Positions 1-6,305 of a stretch of DNA of 14,945 nt are shown here, piece after piece. Made by a program: the position numbers and the translations under genes. Under the pieces are notes generated by a model. That model saw nothing but the letters and a program-made list of their open reading frames with translations, was not told where the DNA came from and did not search any database. Each line of letters starts with the position of its first letter. Position 1 is the stretch's first letter. This DNA comes from Heterostelium multicystogenum (taxonomy: Eukaryota > Evosea > Eumycetozoa > Acytosteliales > Acytosteliaceae): positions 1 through 14,945 of the forward strand of contig RCNN01000363.1 in the NCBI GenBank assembly GCA_003667245.1, written 5' to 3'.

Positions 1-664
1 GCTGTTCAAGCCCAAGGGCCAAGCCGGTGGAAGTGCCCGAGGAATACCGTGCCATCGAAAGCGTATTGCGCACGGGTGGTGATCGCCGGGATGGGCCGCA
101 TGGGGCAGATCGTGGCGCGGATCCTGCGGGCACAGAACATCTCGTTCATTGCCCTCGGACACCTCGGTGGAAACCATCGAACTGACCCGCAGTTTCGGCG
201 GCATGCCGGTGTTCTACGGCGACCCGCAGCGCCCGGAAATCCTTCACGCAGCGAAAGTCGACCAGGCCGAGTTTTTCGTGATCGCCATGGACGACCCCTG
301 AGATCAACATCAAGACCGCCGCGCTGGTACGCAGCCTCTACCCGCACATGAAGATCATCGCCCGCGCCCGTAACCGCCAGCATGTGCACCGCCTGGTGGA
401 CCTCGACGCGTCACCGGTGCGCGAGACGTTTTACTCCAGCCTGGAAATGAGCCGCCGCACCCTGGTGGGCCTTGGCTTGACCCAGGCCCAGGCCGACGCG
501 CGCATCAAGCCGCTTCAAAACCATGAACCTGCAATTGCTGGCGGCCCAACACGCCGTGTATGACGACGCGGCCAAGGTGATGCAGTCTGCCCAGGAAGCC
601 CGGACGGAACTGGCACGGCTGTTTGAGATGGACCGGATCGAGGAAGAGTTCCGACAAGGTGTAG
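1..664 (+). CDS. kefC: KefC/CPA2-family K+/H+ antiporter, C-terminal part (5' end outside window)
   Basis: This is the cytoplasmic C-terminal part of a CPA2-family potassium efflux antiporter; the membrane domain lies upstream of the window. The regulatory nucleotide-binding (RCK/TrkA-N) domain begins near base 79 with RVVIAGMGRMGQIVARIL, carrying the GxGxxG dinucleotide motif. It continues through ETIELTRSFGGMPVFYGDP, a beta strand ending FFVIAMDDP, and IIARARNRQHVHRL, ending in a charged helical tail (LARLFEMDRIEEEFR). The reading frame shifts at about 26, 75, 157, 296, 510 and 654, each explained by one extra base. Removing the last extra base gives the TAG at 662-664. Continuing without it would run into the next gene, so the stop is inferred. 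Family knowledge: Kef proteins export K+ in exchange for H+ and are gated by nucleotide and glutathione adducts. KefB-like or generic CPA2 naming is equally possible. Confidence 0.85.
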
Positions 665-737
665 GGATGGAGATGAAACGATCTTGCGAATTTTCTGACA
701 GAATACGGCGCAATTTCGTTCATCCCTGGAGAGCTTC

Positions 738-1317
738 ATGGCCACCCTCAGCAAGACCGCAGCCCTCTTGGCCTCGCGCTGGCCGCCGGGTTCGGCGCCA
801 GCCAAGTCCTCGCCGCCAGCAAGCCAGCGGCGCAGAAGAACCGCCACCCAGACCATCTCCACCCTGGATGGCAAGTTCAGCTTCAACCTGCCCAAGTCCT
901 ACCTGGCCGACCACTGCCGGCCGGTGATGCCGAGCACGGCACCGCAGGCGCCAGCGGCACGATGTACAGTGACCAGGCCAGCAAAAGCGTGATCTTCGTC
1001 GTCGAAAAAAACCGAGTGTCGCCGGCCTGATCAAGGACAACGACCCGCAGTTCCTCGACGGTGCCGTGGCGGATTTCGTCAAGGAACAAAGCGCCGCCCT
1101 GCCGGACTTCAAGAAAGGTGCCGAGAAGAAACTCACCGTGAAAGGCCTGGCCCTGCGCCAGGTCGACAGCACCGCGACCATGGGCGGTGGCAAGACACTG
1201 AGTTCCACCTTCCTGACGGGCTCCGGCAGCCACCAATTGGTGGTGCAGGCCATTTCCCGGGCGGATGACGAGAAAGGCCATGCACTGTTGGTGAAACAGA
1301 TTATTGGCGGTAAATAA
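738..1317 (+). CDS. Conserved secreted protein of unknown function
   Basis: The ATG at 738 is preceded by GGAG at a good spacing (CTGGAGAGCTTCATG). After correcting a lost G near 770, the N-terminus reads as a signal peptide: LSKTAALLGLALAAGFGASQVLAA. The mature part contains KFSFNLPKSYLADPLPAG, then GTMYSDQASKSVIFVVEK and KDNDPQFLDGAVADFV. It ends LRQVDSTATMGGGKTLSSTF, LVVQAISRADDEKGHALLVK and IIGGK. Frame breaks lie near 770, 840, 911 and 1020. The reconstructed length is about 190 residues, and export to the periplasm is inferred. I recognise it as a type of hypothetical protein common in Pseudomonas. The alternating strands and the FSFNLP start faintly resemble DcrB/PsbP-like folds, but I would not assign that without a profile search. 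It stands alone after kefC and before the REPIN hairpin. Confidence 0.75.
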
Positions 1318-1344
1318 CCGGTTTTAATCTGGCAATGAAAATCC

Positions 1345-1438
1345 AATGTGGGAGCGGGCTTGCTCGCGAAAGCGGTGTTTCAGTCAACACAGGTATTAAC
1401 TGACCCACCGCTTTCGCGAGCAAGCCCGCTCCCACATT
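1345..1438. repeat. REPIN: two inverted REP copies forming a long hairpin
   Basis: Bases 1345-1377 and 1406-1438 are perfect inverted copies of 33 bp, each containing GTGGGAGCGGGCTTGCTCGC and GAAAGCGGTG. The 28-base spacer itself begins and ends with complementary CAGT (1381-1384) and ACTG (1399-1402), extending the stem after an internal loop. The core sequence is the typical extragenic palindrome of P. fluorescens genomes, which is mobilised by RAYT transposases. It sits in the gap between two convergent genes, the usual location, where it may also act as a transcription or mRNA-stability barrier. Confidence 0.93.
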
Positions 1439-1462
1439 TTTGATCGCGTTCACATCGCAGGA

Positions 1463-2192
1463 TCAACGCAGGCTCTTTTCCAGCCACTGCTTCAAGTCCA
1501 GCAACTCCGCCTCACCGACGGTATGAATCATCCCCGGGTAGCCGTGGAATTCCCGGGGTGAGGCCAATCCCCTGCAATACCTCGTTGGCCCGCGTTGCCG
1601 AGATAGTACCGGCAGCGCCTGGTCCAGCGTCCCGTGACCGATGAAAATCGCCAGCTTGCCCAGTCGCGCATCCGGCTTGAGTTCGGCCTTGAGTACCGGC
1701 AGCAGGCTGCCGCTCAACGCCGAAATCCCGCGCAGGGTTTCGGGATGTCTTAACCCGACTTCGTACGACATGATCGCACCCTGGCTGAAACCCACCAGAA
1801 ACACCCGCTCAGGTTGGGTGTGGTACTTGGTGGTGGCCTGGGCGACGAAGGCTTCGATCAGCTTGGCGCTGCTCTGCAGGTCGGCGGTCTCGCCATCAAA
1901 ATCGCCATCGCCCGGCTTCTTTGCGAAACCAGCGATAACCACCGCCTCTCCACCGGCATCGGTGCCCGTGCAGACAGGTAGGTCCAGGTCGACGGCAAGC
2001 GGTCCTTGAGCCCGAACAGGTCGCCTCGTCACTGCCATAACCGTGCAGGAAGATCACCAGCGGCTCGTTGCGGGCATCACTTTGAGTCTGTTCCAGGTAA
2101 GGCAGCGGCAGGTCGGTGTGCAATACGTCTTCGGCCTGTGCGGCGCCGGTAAACAGCGCTACCGTCAGGGCAATCAGTTTGAGCATGAGCAT
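1463..2192 (-). CDS. Secreted alpha/beta-hydrolase of the carboxylesterase/phospholipase family
   Basis: The N-terminus MLMLKLIALTVALFTGAAQA is a clear signal peptide. The body then shows PLVIFLHGYGSDEA (oxyanion region) and the nucleophile elbow VFLVGFSQGAIMSYEVGLRHP, with the serine in GFSQG. The acid follows in FIGHGTLDQALP and the catalytic histidine in FHGYPGMIHTV, ending LLDLKQWLEKSLR. The full Ser-Asp-His triad is therefore visible. Length is about 240 residues, normal for this family. Frame breaks lie near 1553, 1600, 1922 and at several points between 1950 and 2040. The start is uncertain: ATG at 2192 or ATG at 2186. An AGAGG lies 9 bases before 2186 and 3 before 2192. The start is 7 bp beyond the cobF stop, so the two are co-transcribed. 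The substrate is unknown and a role in B12 metabolism is not evident. Confidence 0.88.
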
Positions 2193-2198
2193 CAACCT

Positions 2199-2959
2199 CT
2201 AGGGTTTGCGCAACAAATAAGGTATCCATTGATCCAGCCATTGGCCTTGGCGCGCCGCCTTGCGCAACACGTTCAATCTCTTCGGCAACCTCGGCACTTT
2301 GCCGCTGATCAGGATTTCATCCGGTGTGCCCAGGTAGGCGCCCCAGTAGATATCCAGGTCCTGATCGGCCACGGTGCGGTAGGAATCTTCGGCATCGAGC
2401 ATGACAACCAGGGTGTCGGCATCACTCGCCTGCCCCGCCGCCAACCGGCGCCCGGTGGTGATTTCGATGGAGCGACCGATGCGGTTCAGCGGCACTTTGT
2501 GTGCTGCGCCGCCAACGCCTGGACGCTGGTGATCCCGGGATCACTTCAAACTCGAATTCGCAGCTGCCGCTGGCGAGGATCGCCTGCAGGATACGAATGG
2601 TGCTGTCGTACAGTGGCGGGGTCGCCCCAGGCCAGGAATGCGCCCAACTTCGCCGTCGGCCATTTCTTCATTGATCATCCGTTCGAAGGTCTGCTGCTGT
2701 CGCGGTTCAGGTCCTTCACGGCGGTGGTGTAGTCGATATCACCGCGCACCCGCTCGGGCAATCGGCCCTCGACAAAGCGTAGGCGTGATCGGTGATGTTA
2801 GGTCTCGCAGATTTCCCGGCGCAGGTCGATCAGCTTGTCCTTGCTCTGGCCCTTGTCCATCAGGAAAAACACGTCGGTGCGGTTGAGCGCCTTGACCGCC
2901 TGCATCGTGATGTAGTCAGGGTTGCCGGCGCCAATGCCGATGATCAGGATGCGTTTCAT
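2199..2959 (-). CDS. cobF: Precorrin-6A synthase (deacetylating) CobF
   Basis: CobF is a SAM-dependent methyltransferase of the aerobic cobalamin pathway. It methylates precorrin-5 at C-1 and releases acetate to give precorrin-6A. The N-terminus MKRILIIGIGAGNPDYITMQ is diagnostic for this family. It is followed by VFFLMDKGQSKDKLIDLRRE, RFVEGRLPERVRGDIDYT, a GRFLAWGDPALYDSTIRIL segment (the GDP...Y block of corrin methyltransferases) and EFEVIPGITSVQALAAQH. The C-terminus is LDIYWGAYLGTPDEILISGK, ending YLLRKP. Length is about 250 residues, as expected. Frame breaks cluster near 2538, 2625, 2690 and 2790. The ATG at 2959 begins the conserved N-terminus; its ribosome-binding site is weak. It lies 58 bp downstream of the phosphatase gene and directly before the esterase, suggesting one minus-strand operon. 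Confidence 0.92.
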
Positions 2960-3017
2960 GGGAAAGTCTTCATGGGTGGTCTCGGTGCGGGGAACGGATT
3001 TTGCCATGTTCGGGACG

Positions 3018-3584
3018 TCAGGCGTGAGTTTCCAGGCGCAGGCGCCAACGCCCATTGAAGCGCAACTCGGTGGGATGACAGCGGTTCCACGTCGATCAGG
3101 TTGAACATGGCGGGTGGGCATTGCATGACATGCAGCAGCGCTGCGCGGATCACAAATGGATGCGTCACCGCCACGACATGCCCCGGGGATTGCTCGAGGG
3201 ACTGCAACCACTGCCCTATCCGCTCACACAGTTGCACTACCGACTCGCCGCCGTGGGGCGCCGAGGTGCTGTCGGTCAACCAGGCCTGAAGCGCTTCGGG
3301 TTCGGGCCTGCTGAACCTCCTCGATCGCCAACCCTTGCCAGCGGCCAAAATCACAATCGCGCAGGGCTGTTTCAACCAAAGCATCGTCGGCAAACAGCGC
3401 CGCGGTCTGCCGGGTCCGCGCCTCCGGGCCGCACAGCACCAGGGGTGCACGCTTGAAGCGTTGCCCCTGGGAAAGCGCCGCCTGCTGCCAGTCCATCTCC
3501 ACCGGACTCATCCAGCGCAAAGCGTGCCTGTTTCTGGGCACGGGTGCTGGCGTGGGCAACAAGGGTCAAACGGGTGGCCTGCAT
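3018..3584 (-). CDS. Histidine-phosphatase-superfamily protein of the cobalamin locus (CobC-like)
   Basis: Reconstructed length is about 188 residues. It starts MQATRLTLVAHASTRAQKQA and continues VEMDWQQAALSQGQRFKRAP, LVLCGPEARTRQTAALF, CDFGRWQGLAIEEVQ and AWLTDSTSAPHGGESV. It then has HVVAVTHPFVIRAALLHV and LIDVEPLSPTELRFNGRWRL, ending RLETHA. This follows the phosphoglycerate-mutase-like order: first His, an Arg in EARTRQT, FGRWQG, then THP with the second His. The first motif reads VAHA rather than RHG, so the usual arginine is missing. Frame breaks lie near 3075, 3312 and 3505. The stop at 3018-3020 depends on removing one extra base in GTCATCCC; without it the frame runs into cobF. Family members next to cob genes dephosphorylate alpha-ribazole phosphate, but that role is only inferred. 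The gene diverges from the riboswitch-cbtBA unit. Confidence 0.83.
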
Positions 3585-3619
3585 GACAAATCGCTCTGGT
3601 TTTAAGGTGCAGTCAGCGT

Positions 3620-3745
3620 AGACTTGCGAAGTTGTTTCAACATGTTTCAACTATTCTGCAACAGGAAGCCGGTTCAATGCCGGCGCGGTCGCGCCACTGT
3701 ATTCGGCCTTTTAGCCGTAAGCCAGACCCTGTTTCAGCCAACTCG
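3620..3745 (+). promoter_or_regulatory. Cobalamin riboswitch
   Basis: The conserved core is clear: CAGGAAGCCGGTTCAATGCC, then the B12 box GCCACTGT at 3693-3700, a TCGGCC...AGCCG-type stem and AAGCCAGACCC at the 3' side. AACAGG at 3660-3665 can pair with CCTGTT at 3728-3733, closing the core. It is oriented towards cbtB, whose start lies about 50 bases past the core. Between them GGGA (3758-3761) can pair with TCCC (3769-3772) around the palindrome GACGCGTC, next to the GGAG ribosome-binding site at 3774-3777. This suggests translational control by sequestration. The outer boundaries are approximate. Known riboswitches of this class switch expression off when B12 is bound. Confidence 0.9.
3632..3651 (+). 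repeat. Tandem 10-bp repeat upstream of or within the 5' part of the riboswitch
   Basis: TTGTTTCAAC is followed immediately by ATGTTTCAAC, nine of ten bases identical. The first copy, with its preceding G, can fold as GTTG-TTT-CAAC. It lies between the divergent phosphatase gene and the conserved core of the cobalamin riboswitch. It may be an operator or promoter element, or an outer helix of the riboswitch; the sequence alone does not decide. Confidence 0.5.
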
Positions 3746-3782
3746 CTATCCATTTCCGGGACGCGTCATCCCTGGAGTTCTC

Positions 3783-3997
3783 ATGGCTTATACCGCTGCA
3801 ACTGGCTCCGACGTTTTCAATACCGTCCATTCCCCTGGGCGAAATCCTGCCCTGGGCGATCTTCGGCGGCCTGCTGCTATTGCTCGCGATTTACTTCGTC
3901 GGCGCCGAGCAAGGCGCGACGGCCGTGTTCAAAGGCATGTACGTGCATGGAGTTTGTGCATGACGGTCGCCACCTGCTGGGTTTCCCCTGCCATTGA
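3783..3997 (+). CDS. cbtB: CbtB, small membrane subunit of a predicted cobalt transporter
   Basis: This is a protein of about 70 residues with one transmembrane helix (ILPWAIFGGLLLLLAIYFVG) and then EQGATAVFKGMYVHEFVHDG. It ends RHLLGFPCH, whose three histidines and cysteine form the metal-binding tail typical of CbtB. The ATG at 3783 has GGAG 5 bases upstream. Two single-base insertions, near 3833 (CCCC) and 3951 (GG), break the frame, and removing them restores the whole protein to the TGA at 3995-3997. CbtA/CbtB were predicted as cobalt transporters because they co-occur with B12 riboswitches. Here the riboswitch lies directly upstream and cbtA starts 15 bp downstream. The transport role is inferred from context, not shown by the sequence. 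Confidence 0.93.
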
Positions 3998-4012
3998 TTG
4001 GAGCGTGACGAC

Positions 4013-4814
4013 ATGACAGGGCATTTACTCGTTCGCGGGATGCTGGTGGGCCTGCTCGCGGGCATCCTGGCCTTCGGCTTCGCCAGACTTTTGGTGAGCC
4101 GCAGATCGACAAGGGCCATCGCCTTCGAAGATCAGATGGCACAGATGCACGGCGACGCGCCGGAAGAGGAACTGGTGAGCCGCGAAGTACAAAGTACCTT
4201 CGGCCTGTTCACCGGCGTGTGGTGTACAGCGTCTCCCTGGGTGGCATTTATCGCCCTGGTGTTCGCCTACTCCCTGGGCCGCATCGGCAAGGTCGGCCCC
4301 CGTGGCTTGGCAGCGCTGCTGGCATTGGCGGCGTTTGTGACGATCATCGTGGTTGCCGGGGCTGAAGTATCCGGGCCAACCCACCATCGGTGGGGGCGAC
4401 CCCGCCACCATCGCGCAACGCACCAAGCTGTTCTTCCTGATGCTGCTGGTGTCGGTGGCGGCTGCGGTTGATTGCGATCAACGCGGCGCGCAAGCTGATT
4501 GCCAGCCGTGGCCTTTGGACAGGCGCGATCCTCGGTGTGGCGCTGTACATCGTGATCGTGTCGGTGGCCGGCAGGCTTGTTCCCGACATCAACGAAGTGC
4601 CGGAACAGTTCTCGGCAGTGTTGCTGTGGAAATTCCGCGTGGCCTCCCTGGGGATTCAACTGGTGCTGTGGACCACCCTGGCCTGGTGTTCGGCGCCGTG
4701 GCCGAGCGCAAGCTGAGCCAGCCTCAGGCCGCGTCTCAAACTCCTGACGGTACAGGTAGCCGCCGACGAATCGGCGGCTACCGGCAATTCACCACCCCGG
4801 GCCGCGCCAGGTAG
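4013..4814 (+). CDS. cbtA: CbtA, multi-spanning membrane subunit of a predicted cobalt transporter
   Basis: The N-terminus MTGHLLVRGMLVGLLAGILA forms the first membrane helix and is followed by DKAIAFEDQMAQMHGDAPEE and ELVSREVQSTFGLFTG. Further helices include VVVYSVSLGGIYALVFAYSL, LLALAAFVTIIVVPGLKYP, QRTKLFFLMLLVSVAAAV, WTGAILGVALYIVIVSVAGR and LGIQLVLWTTLGLVFGAVAE. Five or six transmembrane segments fit the CbtA family. Frame breaks lie near 4090, 4220, 4250, 4355-4390, 4468 and 4680. GGAG at 4000-4003 supports the ATG at 4013. The 3' end is uncertain. Read literally the frame stops at 4814, overlapping the convergent DUF4865 gene. One more undetected indel would give the TGA at 4745-4747, leaving the 12-bp hairpin between the genes, which I find at least as plausible. 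Co-transcribed with cbtB under the riboswitch. Confidence 0.88.
4755..4782. terminator. Perfect 12-bp hairpin between convergent genes, possible bidirectional terminator
   Basis: GGTAGCCGCCGA (4755-4766) and TCGGCGGCTACC (4771-4782) are exact reverse complements around a CGAA loop. The hairpin starts 7 bases past the DUF4865 stop on the minus strand and lies at the end of cbtA. No T-tract follows on either strand, so intrinsic termination is not certain. It could instead be a 3'-end stabilising structure. Confidence 0.55.
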
Positions 4815-5349
4815 AAACACCTCGTAGCCATTGCCCGGATGGTTCACATCCAGCGCCTTGGCCGACAAGGTAATTCGCACCAGCTTCCACGCCTGCACAT
4901 CCAGCGCCAGAAACACCGCGAAGTTATCGCTGCTGTCCCGCGAGCTGCTGGTTGCGGGCCTTTTTCTGCGGCGAGGATTTGCCCCGGGTCCGCCCCCGCG
5001 CCCAGCGCCCACTCCTCCCGATACAGGCTCAAGGCGTCTTGCGCCGGACCTCGCTGCACGTCCAGCGGTAACCAGGACTCAATGTGCGGCTGGCCAAAAC
5101 TGTCGAGGACCTTCTGGAAGCGCTCGCCGAGCAAGAAATCCGCAGCCTGCAAAGGATCCGACCACAGATAAACGACGAATACAAGTTACCCACCCCCGGC
5201 CCCTGCCCTCGCTCCTGGGCGATAAACGCCTTGAACAGCAAACCCTCGGCATGATCCCACAACGGCCCCAGGCGAGCGGCCCGCTCACGGATGACACCCA
5301 TGTCGTAATCGGCTGGCAAGCGGTGTGAATACTGTTTGGCAAACATCAT
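4789..5349 (-). CDS. DUF4865 family protein
   Basis: The protein is about 186 residues and starts MMFAKQYSHRLPADYDMGVI, a start typical of DUF4865. It continues RERAARLGPLWDHAEGLLFK, AFIAQERGQGPGVGNLYSSF, LWSDPLQAADFLLGERFQKV, SFGQPHIESWLPLDVQRGPA and ALSLYREEWAL. The end is DVQAWKLVRITLSAKALDVN, HPGNGYEVFYLARPGW. Frame breaks lie near 4797, 4808, 4930, 4965 and 5165. Two adjacent ATG codons (5349 and 5346) can start it. The stop at 4789-4791 is reached after removing an extra base from each of two homopolymers (TTT and GGGG). The biochemical role of the family is unknown. It is commonly found divergent from LysR regulators, as here, so it is probably the target of the neighbouring regulator. 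Confidence 0.88.
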
Positions 5350-5402
5350 GGCGCTCTGTTCAGATGAGTGCCAGCTTGCGCAGCGCCCATGATTTCAGCA
5401 AG

Positions 5403-5426
5403 ATATCACCAGATATAGGTGTGATA
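5403..5426. promoter_or_regulatory. Imperfect palindrome in the DUF4865/LysR divergent promoter, candidate LysR operator
   Basis: ATATCACC (5403-5410) and GGTGTGATA (5418-5426) form an interrupted inverted repeat around AGATATA. The half-sites TATCACC and GGTG(T)GATA match apart from one inserted base, which could itself be a sequencing insertion. The site lies 10 bases before the LysR start codon and within 60 bases of the DUF4865 start. Autoregulation plus control of the divergent gene is the usual LysR arrangement. That the regulator binds here is an inference. Confidence 0.5.
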
Positions 5427-5436
5427 AGGAACTGAA

Positions 5437-6305
5437 ATGACCGACGCACTCAAGCCGCTGGATATCGACACCGTGCATGCCTTTGTCCTGGTCGCCGATT
5501 TCGCCAGCTTCACCGCGCGCGGCCCAGGCACTGGACACCTCGCAGGCAGCCATCAGCCTCAAGCTCAAGCGCCTGGAAGAACGCCTCGGTTATCGCCTGC
5601 TGGTGCGCACACCGCGGCATGTGCGGCTGTCGCCCCAGGGCGAGCAGTTCATCGTCGCCGCCCGCGCATTGCTCAATGCCCACGAACGGGCGTTGGGTGA
5701 CATGGGCAATGGCGCCCCCCGGACGGTTGGTGATCGGCATCAGCGACCACGTGGCCGGGCCGGACCTGCCACTGTGGCTCAGCCGCCTGGCCGCCTATGA
5801 CCGCTGGTGATCCTGGAGGTGCGGATCGCTTCGTCCCGCGACCTGGTGGCGGCGTTCGACCGCAACGAACTGGACGCGGTGATCGTGCGCAACGAAGGCG
5901 ATCGCCAGGACGGTGAGGTATTGGTGGTGGAGCGCTTTGGCTGGTTCGCCGCGCCTAGCTGGCAGCCACACGCCCGGCACGCCCCTGCGCATGGCAACAA
6001 TGGCCTCGCCCTGCGGCGTGCGACACCTGGCGGTGCGCGCGCTGGATGAGGCGCGGATTGACTGGACCGAAGTGTTTGTCGGCGGCGGCGTAATGGCGGT
6101 AGGTGCGGCAGTCAGCGCCGGCCTGGGTGTGGCGGCGCTGGCCCGGCGAGTGGCGCCGGCGGGCGCCGTGGACGTCAGCGAACAGTACGGATTACCGGCA
6201 TTGCCCGTCAGTGAAATCGTGCTGCACAGCCGCATCAGCGACGGCCGCTCCCGCGAGACATTGCGGGCGTTGAGCGCAACCTTCAGAGGGGTTCTGGAGC
6301 GTTAG
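5437..6305 (+). CDS. LysR-type transcriptional regulator
   Basis: The N-terminal winged helix-turn-helix reads IDTVHAFVLVADFASFTRAA, then QALDTSQAAISLKLKRLEER, LGYRLLVRTPRHVRLSPQGE, the standard LysR DNA-binding pattern. A linker (AARALLNAHERALGDMG) leads to the effector-binding domain, with LVIGISDHVAGPDLPLWLSR, VILEVRIASSRDLVAAFDRN, ELDAVIVRNEGDRQDGEVLV and VGGGVMAVGAAVSAGLGVAA. It ends HSRISDGRSRETLRALSATF, RGVLER. Reconstructed length is about 290 residues, usual for LysR. The ATG at 5437 follows AAGGA with good spacing. Frame breaks lie near 5515, 5720, 5805 and 5960-5990. The effector is unknown; the likely targets are its own gene and the divergent DUF4865 gene. Its 3' end overlaps the convergent EIIC-EAL gene by about 23 bp. 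Confidence 0.92.
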
